From Yamagishiella unicocca (taxonomy: Eukaryota; Chlorophyta; Chlorophyceae; Chlamydomonadales; Volvocaceae), in the NCBI GenBank assembly GCA_003116995.1, contig BDSL01000060.1:558001-622000 (forward strand): a stretch of DNA of 64,000 nucleotides. Reading direction: 5' to 3'. Made by a program: the position numbers and the translations under genes. Shown here in pieces: positions 1-12,824 of this stretch (its first letter is position 1; every line of letters begins with the position of its first letter). Below the pieces are notes generated by a model, which was given only the letters and a program-made list of their open reading frames with translations, did no database searches and had not been told where the DNA came from.

Positions 1-26
1 ACTAAGCTATCGCGCTGGCTTGTAGG

Positions 27-1897
27 ATGCTTCCCCAAACTTTGGTCCTAGACCATGTGTCTCCAGCCACTCGGCTGCTGGAGAAGCGGCGGCAAATGTT
101 CGAGGTGCAAGAGGCTTTGGAAGCGCAAAAGCTGGACTTCAATCGTAAAGAGGAAGTCTTCAAACGTCGCGAGGAGGCTTTGAAGCTCAAGGACTTGGAG
201 CTGCAGGAGTCCCTAATCCGCTTCAGCAAATTCCTTCAGGAGAACGATTCAAAACGCGCACGTGCAGAAAAGAAGGCTGCCGACGAGATAAAAGCGAGAT
301 TACAAAAGGAAAAGGAAATCGAGCAGCTTACAGAGGTGCTAGAAGAGCTGAAGTCGGAGAAAGAACGCATCCTCGAAGTGCTCGAAAAGAACATGCGGTA
401 AGCATCGGAAGCGGAATGTCCCTGGGACGAAGGGGGAGATGGAAATGTCGAGGGGAGGGAGGCAGGTCGATGCTGTGTCAGACGCCGTGTTCGTGGTGGC
501 GGTGGGGCTAACAATTCGTAACACGCAGCACGGATTGGTGTCCGTCAAATGCATCGTGGGAACGGGCTGCTAATGTGCTCTCCAGACAGGGCGTGTCAGG
601 GACGTGATACCGCTTGGATCAGTGGTTTTGGAGCGGGAGGGATGGTGAGTGCGGGCGTGTAGATCTGTCAGCCCGGCTGCTACCGAAAACTAAGAACGGA
701 TACGCCTGCCGGGTAGTTGCTGGCGCGCGCGCTCGCGACCGCTGAGGCCAGGCGCCAGGGGTCCACCATCCTCGCCAATCCCTCCGCAACGCTTCCATGC
801 CCCTTATCGATCGTCCAGCTTGAAGCCAATGCTATTCTTCGTAACTTCAAAGCATAGCAGTTAAGCCTCGGCATTTGGTTGAGCAATGATTTCGGCCGTG
901 CCCGACCCCGTCACGCCCGCCATCGATCTTCATGGTCGTCGCCGCCACATGTTGCCACCCCCCGCTTCAGTTACCAGCAATACCTGGAGTCAGTTCTCGA
1001 GGTGGCGGATGAGTATCAGGAGGTTTCGGACCTGCTGCTGCGCCACGCCACTCTGTCTGCCACCAACGCCGATCTGAAGGACCACCAGCGCCGCTGCAGC
1101 GAGCTGGCGGAGAAAGTGCGGACGGAGCTCCAGATCTACGTCAAGCAAAAGACCGACGAAATCCTCAATCTCAACAACCAGGTCGGCTTGGGAGAGGAGC
1201 AGGGATGTGCGGCTTGGCGTTGGTGCTGTACTCTGTTGGGGAAGGCGTGCTGGCTTGGGTTTGTGCAGCTGGTTGGCGGGTTGAGGGGTGACGTGGGAGG
1301 TATCACATGCCCCGTAGCGCCTCATGCTGCAACGGCCTGCTCGTCCATTCCGTGTTCTGTGCCTTGCGCTCCCGGCCCTGGTCAAGCACTGCACGAATCA
1401 CGCAAGGAACCAATTCGAAACCAGTACGCGGCTTACGTGAACGTCCACGCCATTTTAAAACCTGCAGGTGGCCAAGCTAAAAACGGAACTTGAATGCTAC
1501 GAAGCAGAAGCTATGGTGCAGGAAGCCAAAAAAGACTCGAGCCTACAGGTGAGATACTGGATGAGCGGCTCTTCGGGTGGCTCTTGCATCCGCGTGCAAC
1601 CGTGCTTTCCCTTATGAAACCACCCTAATGTTTCCGCTTACGCTCCCTCCTGCCCCTCTTGGACTGTCACGCGCGCAGATTGCCAGCCAGCGGACGCTGG
1701 AGTTCGGGCAGGTCGTCCTCTCCGCCGACAACATCTTCAATCGCTGCCGCTCCAAGAGTTCCATTGGCCACCCTGCTGAGTCCAACCCGCTGCACCAGCT
1801 GGATGTCATCGGGAACTTCGTGTCGGACCTGGGCGCTATCATTAAGCAGTTCCGCGTGGAGCAGGCCAAGCGCACACAGACACGGGCAGAAGACTAG
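27..1897 (+). CDS. CFAP73: CFAP73/CCDC42-family ciliary coiled-coil protein (5' end uncertain)
   Basis: Four exons fit by reading frame and GT-AG sites: 27-397, 971-1181, 1468-1548 and 1679-1897 (stop), giving 293 aa with matching splice phases. The first exon is a highly charged coiled coil with the DUF4200 signature of the CCDC42/CFAP73 family: TRLLEKRRQMFEVQEALEAQ at about residues 16-35, then LELQESLIRFSKFLQENDSK. Later exons continue the helix (YQQYLESVLEVADEYQEV) and end in a family-like tail with QLDVIGNFVSDLGAIIKQF. In Chlamydomonas the family member FAP73 (MIA2) works with FAP100 (MIA1) in the modifier-of-inner-arms complex, which controls I1 inner dynein in the axoneme; this role is inferred from family membership. 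A possible acceptor (TTGTAG) ends just before the first ATG, so a further 5' exon may lie outside the window. CCDC42 proteins are usually slightly longer than 300 aa. Confidence 0.85.
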
Positions 1898-2182
1898 TTA
1901 GAATCATTGGCTGTAGGGTGGGTCGGGCGGGCAGGCGGGGTTGTTGGGGCCGAGGCGGGCCTTATGTCGGGCCACAAGCCGTAACGCGCTGCAGGGATGC
2001 AGGGACGTGAAGGGGACAAGCGTGCAATGCTGTCGGTTTAGGGTAGCGAATTGCACCACTGCGTTCGGACCTTGGAAATGCCAGGGCGATGTCGGCCTGT
2101 CTGTGTGTGCGCGTTTGTCGATCAGAGGTTTCTGCGACAATGTGGGAACAATGCTGACGCTATGGCAGTGTACATAATACGA

Positions 2183-2278
2183 CATGTGCTTGCGGATTGT
2201 GGCGCTGCGACATCTCTAACGGAAGAAGGCCATGTGCTTATGGATTGTGGCGCTGCGACATCTCAAACGAAAGAAGGC
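2183..2278. repeat. 48-bp tandem duplication
   Basis: Two adjacent 48-bp units (2183-2230 and 2231-2278) share most bases. Both start CATGTGCTT, contain GGATTGTGGCGCTGCGACAT and end GAAGAAGGC or AAGAAGGC. The few substitutions suggest the duplication is not very recent. It lies downstream of the CFAP73-like stop, possibly inside the 3' untranslated region. Confidence 0.85.
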
Positions 2279-2548
2279 CTTAGGCGGCATAATGTTGGCG
2301 ATAGGCACTGTAGGTGCTTTCTTAAGAGTTGCCACGACATGACGTTGAATAAAATCGTGAGATGTCCCTAAGCCCGTGCGTTGAGTGGTGTCGTCTAACG
2401 CCGAGTGCTGGTGGCTGAGCTAGTCGCAGCAAGATTACTAGGCACGATGACGGGTAGCCGACGTGTGGACAGAACCAGACCGAAAACGCCTTCCTGGGCG
2501 AATCATCTCGGGCGAGTATATACGGAAGCGAGGTTGTGCACAACCGCT

Positions 2549-2553
2549 TGTAA
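2549..2553 (+). terminator. Candidate polyadenylation signal TGTAA for CFAP73-like gene
   Basis: TGTAA is the common nuclear polyadenylation signal of chlorophycean algae. This is the first clear copy I found on the + strand after the stop at 1897, about 650 nt downstream. A pentamer occurs often by chance, so support is weak. Confidence 0.25.
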
Positions 2554-3137
2554 TCAGACAACAGTAAGCCCAGCATCAATGGCTCAGCCCCCAGCTGACC
2601 ACCTCGGTCGGTCGTTGGCCATTACCCACCAGCCCAGCCACGGGCAAGTCGTACAACGTTACCGAACAACCTCGCGAGCAACACTTTAGGCCGGCGAGGC
2701 CAAAGACGAGTACTCCTACCAAACAGGGAAACTCCAATACGAGCGGCTGCCATAGGCACCACCTCTTGCCCTCACCCAAACGACATGAAAGCCGCAGGCT
2801 ACTTGATTGCGGGTTAAAAGAAAGTCATCCCCTGGCGTGGAAGCCACTCAACGCACGGCACAAGCGCCGCCATGCGCGATTTGCAACATGTCAACGGCGC
2901 TTGCGTGGATCAAAAATGAGCGTAGCAAGGGAAAAAAGCAGCACACATTGCGACGCCAACTTGACAACAGGAGGCTTTGGGAGTCCGGGTCGCGGCGTTT
3001 TAAGCCCCTGCATCGCGTACTGCTACTGCAGAAGCCCCGATGTGGCTCATGACAGCGTCTTCACCGGACCCAGCACCTGGCAGTCCTACCACAAACTTGC
3101 CAAACCGGCCGCACCCTCGTCTTTAAGTCGACTATTG

Positions 3138-3142
3138 TTACA
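3138..3142 (-). terminator. Candidate polyadenylation signal TGTAA for ATG8
   Basis: TTACA on + (TGTAA on -) lies about 520 nt beyond the ATG8 stop, a plausible 3' untranslated length for an algal gene. The motif is short and not exclusive. Confidence 0.25.
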
Positions 3143-3658
3143 TTCCACAACGGAGCAATACACTGCAACTTGAAGGTAATTGCGAAGAGGCCTTTCCCAC
3201 TCGATAAACTGCCGGTGGGCTGCCCAGGTAGCGGTACACGTACATATGGTGATGCTACAATGGCTTTATGTATTGCAACCCGCGCCTGCTAATCCTTGCG
3301 CAGCTGCTAGCAAAGTTGTTCTGGCGCAGGGCCACTCAGGCCGGTATCCCAAAGTTGCCCCGGATCCACGGCCACGCATGCTTAATAGGTGCTCCCACGG
3401 CTGTACTCATGGGTTGTGGTTCGGCGTTGCCCAACGTAGAGCATGACGGATTGCAACCAGCAGGATACCCTCAGCGCTGATCGTCCCGCCAGCTTGCGGC
3501 TCTGCCCCCAAAGAGACGCGGACATCGCGGGGCGCCGCACAGGCGCTGCACATCAGCCAAGGCTCTACCTTCGGGCTCCTTGTCGGGCTCCTTGCCAATA
3601 TAACGCTGCTCGTGGCTAGCTAGCCGCTGCAGTCGCTTCTCTCAACAGCGTCATGACG

Positions 3659-4889
<1,231 letters not shown>

Positions 4890-5755
4890 TTTGGGGATGT
4901 GCGATGCGACGAGTTATTAGTCCGCGTCCAAAAGCAGGAGTGAAAGCAGGGTGTAAGGTTGCGTATCCTTTCACTATATTGACATGCGATGTCCTGTAAG
5001 AAATTGGGAGCATCTGTACACCCCTGTCGCCCTTCCTGCCAGCCCGAGACGCGGCATTTGCAGTACGGTCCTGGACGATCCGCGTTGTAAGACGGAAATA
5101 GAGGGCGACTAGCCTATCGAAAGCCGAGATATCGGTCCTAATGCTCCTGTCTCCTTACACCTCGCGCGCCGCAAGCTTGCTCCGCGGTCGCACACGTCGC
5201 CCCGACGCGGCGACGCGCAGGTGAGCGACCTGACTTTGCCTGCCCCGGCGCCTGAACGTGATCCCAATTGCAAATCACAATGCGGCAATTCAGTGGCAAG
5301 GGAACAATCCACTACTGGAACGCCACGTCCCCAGCGCGCCCCTAGGCAGCACGTCTTGCGGGGGTCTCTTGGCCTTGCGGGGGTCCGTTGGATGGACGTT
5401 GTCATATTACTCCGTGCCCGCCCCAGGCCAAACCGCACCGCCTGACGCATTCCATTAAGCCCCGCACCTGCGCATACCGTGGTTCCGTTGAGCACCATCC
5501 TGCGGCATTGCATCCCTTGCTAGTCACAAAGCAACCCGATATCGGTACAATCCCACACCAGATACCCCTCGCGGTGTGCAAGGCTGCGTCGCTCTACAGC
5601 ACCCCACCCGCCCACGAATACGAGCCCCATAACCCCTTCCGTCCCTGCCTGTAACACGCCCTGCCTGTCCCGCCCGATTCCCACGCAGCTTCGGCGGCGC
5701 TGGTGCTTCGCGAGGTCCGGCGTCCAGCAGCCCAAGGGAGGCCACATCCGCCGCC
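4890..5755. promoter_or_regulatory. Shared upstream region of divergent ATG8 and dehydrogenase genes
   Basis: These 866 bp separate two divergent start codons, so they should contain both 5' untranslated regions and both promoters. I recognised no clear TATA box or named operator. The right part is C-rich on +, typical of GC-rich algal upstream sequence. No credible coding frame was seen. Confidence 0.5.
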
Positions 5756-8700
5756 ATGGCAGCCGGCAGCAGCGTCAACCTGCTGGTGGTTTCGGGGCCC
5801 GACTCTCCCGAGCTGGCCGTGCTGAAGCAGCTCCCTCCCGCCGTCAACGTGGTGGCTATAGGGCGGAACTTCAAAGACTTCACGCACCTGACCGAGGAGC
5901 AGTGGGAGGGGGTGACGGTGCTACTCAACTGCGGAGTGGGCAAGAACGCGAGCAAGCGGGACGACATCAGGGTACGTCCCGTGGGCGTGGGTCGGTGGGT
6001 CTTTGAGGCGCCCGCCGTAATCAAGCCGACAACTGGTGCACAGCCCCCCTTCCGAAATTCCCCCCTCGAAACCGGGACCCGTCACAACCCAACCTATTAC
6101 AGACCTGGCCTGGGGCCGAATGTGAGAGCTACTGTATACCTCCCAACCCACGCCACACCACACCAACGCTGCGCTGCATCGTCCTTGCCGCCTTGCGTGA
6201 GGAAACCCGCCTCCCTCCCCTCCCAGGTAGCATCAGCCCCCTCCCCTAATCCCGTCCCCTCCCCGCTGCCCATTTGTCCGCCAGGAGCTCTGGCCAAAGC
6301 TGCCCAACCTAATTTGGATGCATAGCTCCAGCGCCGGCTTGGAGCACCTGATGTTCCAGGAGCTGATGGACGGGCCCGTGACGCTCACCAACGCAAAGGT
6401 GCGAACAGAGGACCCCCAGGTCCCAGGCCCGGGAGGACGTGGATCCTCGGGGCCGGCGAGCGGGCGGGCGGGTGTGGACCCGCGGAGGCGCGGAGTAGCC
6501 TGGGTTACGGGACCTGTCGGTGGGCTGAGGGCGCTGCAAGGGTTACCCGCGGGCCCAAGCAATGGGGATGGAGCGGGATCGGAGTGGGAGCGCCCGCCGG
6601 CCTGAGGGCGTCGTACTCGGGGGAGCGCCTTAACCTGTCTGCGGGTGAGGCAGGGGGCGGGGGGAGGCTCCACCATGGCTTCGTGACCGGGGGAGGGGCT
6701 GCGCAGGGGGCGAGGGGTATGAGATGCTGCGCTGCCTGCCCGCACAATCGCAGCCGCCGCCGGTCCGTTTCACGACGTCTGGCTCGTTCTTCTCTCCACC
6801 CGTTACTTACCCGCCGCCCCACGTGCCGCCACGCCCACGCACGTGCCATCATGCCTCTCGACACACCCCAAACGGCCCCAACCCCTCAGGGCGTGTACAG
6901 CCACAGCCTGGCGGAGTACTGCCTCACAGCGTGTAACTGGTTCGCGAAGGACTTGCCGCGGCTTCGGAGGCAACAGGTGTCGTACGATCAGCGTTGTGGG
7001 GGATTTGGGCCCCGCAGATGCGGTGCGAGAGCGGGGAGGCATGGACCGGGGGCTGCAGATGGAGTTGATGCTGGGGAGCGGGTGTGAAGGGCGAATGGCG
7101 GTAGCAGCAGCAGCTCGACGGACTTGCCTGCAGCCGCAAGGTCCTCAGCCGGTGCGTTGCGCGTGTACTCTGCATGGGTGCTGGAAGCGGCGACGCTGCG
7201 CGTGCTGTCGTCAGCGGTGCAACGTAGGAGCCGCCGCCATGGCGAAGGCGTGGGGTTGTGAAGGGTGCTCGCTGTCGCTGGGCGCGTCGCGGCTGGGGTG
7301 GAACCCAAGAGACCCCCGGGGGCGCCGGGGGCCCAACGGCCAACGCATCCATTAGTCGTGCGACTTGCAGCCCTCCCAACGACTGTCGTACTGTACGCCA
7401 CAGGCGGCCGCGCAGTGGGAGGCGTACGATGTGGAGGAGCTGCGCGGCAAGACGCTCGGCGTGATCGGGTGAGTGGCCTGGTCGGCGACTGGCGCCGTGT
7501 CGCATGGCACCACGGGGTCCGCTGGGGCGAAGGGGAGGCTGGGCCTGTCAGGGGCAGCTTTTGAACCCACATTCAATTCAAAAAGACATCGTGTCAAAGG
7601 AAAGCTTGGAATGTGTGTACGCTGCCGATCTTGCCGTCCCCGGCTGGACGTACTGTCTCCGCAATCCTCCATCCTCCCAACCTTCCACCGTCCTTCGGGC
7701 TGTGGCCTAAGCGATTGAACCCCGGCCCCCTCCCAACGCCCTGTTCCTCCGCCCCCTGTCTCCCCTCCTGCACAGGTATGGCGACATCGGCCAGGCATGC
7801 GGGCGGCTGGCCAAGGCGTTCCGCATGCGGGTCGTGGCGCTGAGGCGGCGAGTGGAGCTATCGGAGGACGAGAAGTCCGCCGGGGTCGCGGTGCGTGATG
7901 GGGCAGAGGTTAAACCATCCACCCGGTTCTAGGGAGAAGCGGAAGGCGGGAGGCAGGGGCCTCCATGCGTACGATACGATGCGATGCGCTGGGCCTGCTC
8001 CGTGCTCTCCAGTACTCGCCACTTGCGCTTTGCGGTGCTCGCAGCCTGCGCCCCCTCAAAACCTTAAGCCCTAAAACCCTTCCCCACACGCTTCTTCATT
8101 CACCCGCTCACGCCCCCGCCTGGGCTTCGCCTGGGTCTCCCTCCAGGAGAAAATCTTCACGCCTGATCAGCTGCATGAGCTCATGGCAGCGAGCGACTAT
8201 GTGGTGATGGCCACACCGCACACCCCCGCAACGAACCGGATGGTGGATGCGGCGGCCATCGCCGCCATGCGGCCCCACGGCGTCTTCATCAACGTGGGAC
8301 GGGGCAAGTGCGTTGACGAGGCGGCGCTGACGGAGGGTGAGCGGGGGGCGGTAGTGGTGTCGAGCAGGCGAGGACTTGGAGACGGCAGCGTGCCGGTTGA
8401 CGGATGGCGGTTGGGAAGAGAAGGATGGGAGTGCGAGGAAAGGGCATTGCAGGGGAAGGAAGAGGAGGAAATAGGCTCTGGCTACTGCTTTGCGAGGCCA
8501 CTGGCCAGGAGCTTTGGGTCTCACCTCGTCCGTTCATACGTCACGCCCCCTTCAGGCTCTCACCCATTTTACACGCACGGATACGTTATCACCTACCTGG
8601 GAGCTGACGTGGGCCTGCTCCTGCGTGCGCTGCTGGCCGCTGCTTGTTCTCCCATTCCCTGGCCCCCTCCATCGTCTCTCATCCCATTCCTGTCTCCCTC

Positions 8701-9653
8701 CCTCCTGCCCGTAGCGCTGCAGACTGGTCGGATCCGGGGAGCCGCGCTGGATGTGTTTGAAAACGAGCCGCTTCCTGCTGACAGCCCACTGTGGCAGTTG
8801 GACAATCTGTTGCTGTCACCCCACTGCGCAGACAGGACTAAGGAGTTTCAGGTGGGGCCCTCGGGTACAACAAACATCGTCCCAAGTTGGTTGGCTTGCT
8901 TGCGGAGGGGGAAAGGCAGCTACAAGAGCGTCCTGCAGGGCGCCACTTAAGGAGCAGCACGCCAGCCGACTGGGATTGTTAATTGTGGGATTTATGCCGC
9001 CACCGCGGAGGCGGAAACCGCCTGCACCCGCCCTGCTGGCGCCTATCTCGCCTCCAGCAGCGCCCGTCTGCGCCAAGCGTGGGACGGACTCTTGTCGGCT
9101 GGTATGCCAGGACGCGCATTCCCGGCAAAAGTTACCATTGTATGCTTGTGGTCATGCCTTTCACTCCCAGACGCATTTCTGATCTCCTCGTCCCCCGCCC
9201 CCGCCGCCCTATGCATGGCAGCGCTCACACCGGTTATGGGCCGCCCGCTGGGTGTCATCGCAAATCATCTTGCTTCGCTATCACCATGCACGCATCAACT
9301 GGCCTCTCAAACTGTTACACCGCGCGGGGTCCTTGTTTCCGTTAGTCTAGGCATCGCAGCCGGAGTAGACATAGCCGCCGGGGGTCGACATTCGACATCT
9401 GTTCCTCCTCTCCTCTATGGAGGTCTCCAGCAAGTATTTTCAAACGTGTGTACCAAACGGTTTCTTTATCGGCTTCCTAGTCCACAGGCTTTCCTCAGAC
9501 CCCGCCCCCCCTGGGATTCCTATCAACCCGTCCCCTGTACACCACTATCCTTGCGCACAGTTCGAGAGCTTGGCTTTCTTTGTGGAGAACATGGCGCGCT
9601 TCGTGGCGAGCCTGCCGCTAGCCAATGTGTGTGACAAGAAGGGCGGCTATTGA
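5756..9653 (+). CDS. D-isomer-specific 2-hydroxyacid dehydrogenase family protein
   Basis: Eight exons fit by phase: 5756-5971, 6285-6398, 6890-6976, 7404-7468, 7776-7890, 8147-8336, 8715-8851 and 9561-9653, giving 338 aa. The ATG lies in a good context (CCGCCATGGC). The NAD(P)-binding loop is GVIGYGDIGQACG (about residues 158-170, GxGxxG). The family catalytic set is present: Arg in INVGRG (about R251), Glu in DVFENEPLP (about E280) and His in LLLSPHCAD (about H299). These enzymes reduce 2-oxoacids such as glyoxylate, hydroxypyruvate or 3-phosphohydroxypyruvate, or oxidise the matching D-hydroxyacids. The sequence alone does not decide the substrate. There is no ACT regulatory domain, so it is not the long form of phosphoglycerate dehydrogenase. 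The C-terminus (FVENMARFVASLPLANVCDK) matches the closing helix of the family. The catalytic domain is intact. Confidence 0.92.
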
Positions 9654-10201
9654 GGCGTATGCACTACATGGGCGTGATCTCAAATGGAACTCAGAGCCGA
9701 TGGCAAAACAGCGAGTAGTGTCCGTCACGGGGACACATTTTCATGCCGCCGTGGCTGTGTATGCTATGCAGCAGAGCGCTAGCAGAGCCGCGACCTGCAG
9801 ACATATGCGTGCGCAGGAGCCTGCAGGAGCGGTCAAAATGCTGGTCGGCATTAACAGTACTTGTTACTGTTGGCTCCTGATCAAAAGGCAGAACCACTGG
9901 GCACATCACCGGATACTGAAGGAGACGAAAGAGACAGGAACCCAGCTGCACCACACCACACCAAGAGAGATGACACCAGCCAACAGTCCAGAGGCAAGAA
10001 CAGCAGCAGCCAGGAACCATGAGGAATTTGCGCTGTAGGCTTGTTTAATAGGAACTGAACAAACAAGGGGTGTCGGCTTCCTCGAAGCCGGAAAAAGGGC
10101 GGGGCCCCCTTAAATCCGTAAAGGCCAGTTGCTTAGCCGCGTGTGTGACAACAGCAGCAGGGCTGTTTCACCATGCAAGGATAGAACCACCTTGACAAAA
10201 G

Positions 10202-10206
10202 TGTAA
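10202..10206 (+). terminator. Candidate polyadenylation signal TGTAA for dehydrogenase gene
   Basis: TGTAA lies about 550 nt after the stop at 9653, a usual distance for chlorophycean 3' ends. Chance occurrence cannot be excluded. Confidence 0.3.
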
Positions 10207-10423
10207 GGGAAGCCAGCATTAATTGATTGCATGCGCCAATTCCGGGCGCATGCCGCATGGTCAGTACCGTGAAGCCCCAACCGACATGCCCTTGTCGTGG
10301 AAGGCCAGAGCGTTGCTTAGGAAACCAACGTGCGGGTTACATGGAAATCATCTGCGAGGTGCCTGCTGACAGAGCTGAGGGTCCCACGGTAGACAACAGC
10401 ACAATCATCGTTGCCGGGCATCG

Positions 10424-10990
10424 TTGGGAACACGGGTTTAATTGGTGGGAACACGGTGCGTGTCATGACCGTGTTCCCAGCATTTAGGCCGTGTTCTCGC
10501 CCTTGCAATTATTCCGGACACAATCAACGAATCGTACTTATACGTCATTTAGAAGGTAACGGGCATCCATGCGAATGATATGAGTTCCCAGCATTTTAGG
10601 CCGTGTTCCCAACCATGACCGGCTAGCCTTACATCCCCACAGAATACTGCCCAAAATCACTCCAAGGCTATGGTACCCTTAGTATGACGGATAAAAGCTC
10701 GATGTGTCCGGACCACTCGCAAGGGTGGTAACACGGCCTGAAACGCTGGGAGCACGGTCATGACACACACCATGTTCCCACCAATAACCCCCGTGTTCCC
10801 ACCCATTCCCCTGCTCATCTAACCCGCATGGATGCCCGATTACTTTTAACACGACCTCTAAGATTAATTCAATGTGTCCGGACAACTGGAAAGGCGGCGG
10901 GGAACACGGCCTAAAATGCTGGGAATGGCATGCACCGTGTTCCCACCAATTGCAAGGGCGAGAACACGGCCTGATCACTCAGTGTTATGT
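10424..10990. repeat. Cluster of inverted and direct copies of a ~95-bp element rich in GGGAACACGG
   Basis: Three main copies of one element occur in two orientations. Copy 1 is at about 10424-10520, copy 2 is inverted at about 10703-10805, and copy 3 is at about 10873-10975 in the same orientation as copy 2; a partial copy lies near 10581-10615. Each carries GGGAACACGG or its complement CCGTGTTCCC several times, GGCCGTGTT next to an AGCATTTTAGG-like segment, and TGTCCGGACA-like ends. The inverted pair extends outward to CGGGCATCCATGCG near 10560-10573 and its complement near 10826-10839. This looks like a small family of foldback or MITE-like elements. I could not define a target-site duplication. 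Confidence 0.7.
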
Positions 10991-11481
10991 TCCAAACCAT
11001 TGTGAGGCTTGTGCATGCCAACCATCGCCAAAGTGCTGGCTGGCACAGCCGAGCGCGCCACGGGAGAGAACGTCATGAGTGCACCTCCTCGCTCGAAGGT
11101 CCCGACCGGTTGGCTTACGATAGTAGTAGCGCAGGTCATAAAACAAAACGGCTAGCCTATCTGCATAAAGTCAAAAGGTGCTCGGCCCAGCAAGCCGCAA
11201 CGATGGTGAAGTAAGATGCAAGGCCGCGGCGAGCGAATATCAGAATTATGAGATGCCGTGGTTTAATATTTTTATTATGAGATACATGGAACCTGCTAGA
11301 GGGAAGTATAGTGCGAAAGGCGTTGCTTTGACCGCGGCCTTGCTCCACGGCGACCGTGAAACTCATTCTCACTCAAATGATTTTTGCTTGCCAAAGTAAG
11401 GTTAGGATATAATAGAGGATGCATAAGGCTATTGAAATATGGTTACAGTTTGGCGTCCTATAATGTTTGGCCCGAAGGCAC

Positions 11482-11510
11482 GCACGGACGCACGCACGCA
11501 CGCACGGACA
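11482..11510. repeat. CGCA-type microsatellite
   Basis: A run of CGCA tetramers interrupted by CGGA units. It is simple-sequence DNA with no coding signal. Confidence 0.8.
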
Positions 11511-11580
11511 TGGGCAACAAGCTGCGAGGTCGCTGAGGGGCCCTCGCAACTCGGCCGACGGGGGTGGTGGTACGGAAAGG

Positions 11581-11610
11581 GCGAGAGTACGGCGGGCGAG
11601 AGTACGGCGG
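11581..11610. repeat. 15-bp tandem duplication
   Basis: The unit GCGAGAGTACGGCGG occurs twice in tandem without change, followed by a partial third copy. Confidence 0.8.
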
Positions 11611-11669
11611 GCGACGGCGAGGATGATTTAAGGAGATGGTGGACGAGAAGCACAGTTCTCGGTGCCGCC

Positions 11670-11728
11670 GACAGCGGTGCTGGCCGTCCTTGATGTGTGC
11701 CAGCACCGCTGTCACATCAAGGACGGCC
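11670..11728. repeat. Interleaved double inverted repeat (A-B-A'-B')
   Basis: Arm A (GACAGCGGTGCTGGC, 11670-11684) is perfectly complementary to 11699-11713. Arm B (GGCCGTCCTTGATGTG, 11682-11697) is perfectly complementary to 11713-11728. The two pairs are interleaved, so both cannot form as ordinary nested hairpins; as a transcript the order is that of a pseudoknot. It lies about 200 bp before the first satellite monomer. Confidence 0.85.
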
Positions 11729-11932
11729 GGCCGCGTGTACACGAGCGACTTCGAAGCCGCGATCGTGTACATGCCGGCGGTTCGGCTTTACTGCTGCCAG
11801 TGCTGCTGTCAGCGTCGCCGCGGCAGGTACACGACGGCGGGGGGTGGGGTCCATGTGACATTGTCAGTGCTCCCGCCCTCGAACCGGCGACCGCGCTCGA
11901 ACTGGCGTCTCGCCGAAGCGTGCACGGCACCC

Positions 11933-12824
11933 CTTGACCCAATGACACCAAACTTGCGCTTTGATCTTTCAATGATATTTATAATCAATACCGAAAGTCT
12001 TGGGGCCAGCAGCAGACGGCAAGAGGTATCTGAAAATGGCCATGGTGGTTAGCAAAGCACAGAGCAATGAGCTAACTGCCCAGGTTTGCCTTGTCCTACA
12101 GGTGCAGTGCCTTGACCAAATGACACCAAACTTGCGCTTTGATCTTTCAATGATATTTATAATCAATACCGAAAGTTCTTAGGCCAGCAGCAAACCGCAA
12201 AAGGTACCTGAAAATGGCCATGGTGGTTAGCAGAGCACAGAGCAACGAGCTAACTGCCCAGGTTTGCCTTGTCCTACAGGTGCAGTGCCTTGACCAAATG
12301 GCACCAAACTTGCGCTTTGATCTTTCAATGATATTTATAATCAATACCGAAAGTTTTTGGGGCCAGCAGCAAACCGCAAGGGGTACCTGAAAATGGCCAT
12401 GGTGGTTAGCAAAGCACAGAGCAACAAGCTAACCACCCAGGTTTGCCTTGTCCTACAGGTGCAGTGCCTTGACCCAATGACACCAAACTTGCGCTTTGAT
12501 CTCTTTAATGATATTTATAATCAATACCGAAAGTCTTGGGGCCAGCAGCAGATGGCAAAAGGTATCTGAAAATGGCCATGGTGGTTAGCAAAGCACAGAG
12601 CAACGAGCTAACCGCCTAGGTTTGCCTTGTCCTACAGGTGCAGTGCCTTGACCCAATGACACCAAACTTGCGCTTTGATCTTTCAATGATATTTATAATC
12701 AATACCGAAAGTGTTGGGGCCACCAGCAGATGGCAAGAAGGACCTGAAAATGGCCATGGTGGTTAGCAAAGCACAGAGCAATGAGCTAACTGCCCAGGTT
12801 TGCCTTGTCCTACAGGTGCAGTGC
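11933..12824. repeat. Five-monomer higher-order unit A1-B-C-A2-D, copy 1
   Basis: Five successive monomers follow the class order A1 (CAGACGGCAAGAGG), B (AACCGCAAAAGG), C (AACCGCAAGGGG), A2 (CAGATGGCAAAAGG) and D (CAGATGGCAAGAAGG). The unit is 892 bp, and the same order recurs at 13360 and 18001. Confidence 0.75.

Larger units (their letters stand above)
1898..3658. other. Intergenic region between convergent CFAP73-like and ATG8 genes
   Basis: No reading frame here looks like a conserved protein, and no RNA gene was recognised. It must contain the 3' untranslated regions of the two convergent flanking genes. Algal-type TGTAA polyadenylation candidates lie at 2549-2553 (+) and, as TTACA, at 3138-3142 for the minus-strand gene. 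A 48-bp tandem duplication lies at 2183-2278. Confidence 0.6.
9654..11932. other. Gene-free region between dehydrogenase gene and satellite
   Basis: I see no conserved coding frame in this 2.3 kb. It includes the dehydrogenase 3' untranslated region, a cluster of inverted repeats (10424-10990), an AT-rich stretch near 11250-11290, short tandem repeats (11482-11510, 11581-11610) and an interleaved palindrome (11670-11728) just before the first satellite monomer. Confidence 0.6.

Noticed and set aside
879..1493. 204-codon open frame as a separate gene
   Set aside because: Only its middle (971-1181) continues the CFAP73-like coiled coil, with splice sites at both ends. The rest is intron read-through.
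9625..10038. 137-codon open frame after the dehydrogenase gene
   Set aside because: Low conservation-type content, no recognisable domain, and located where the 3' untranslated region is expected.
10075..10091. CGGCTTC-CTC-GAAGCCG hairpin as a bacterial-type terminator
   Set aside because: The context is eukaryotic and there is no following T run. A 7-bp hairpin is weak evidence.
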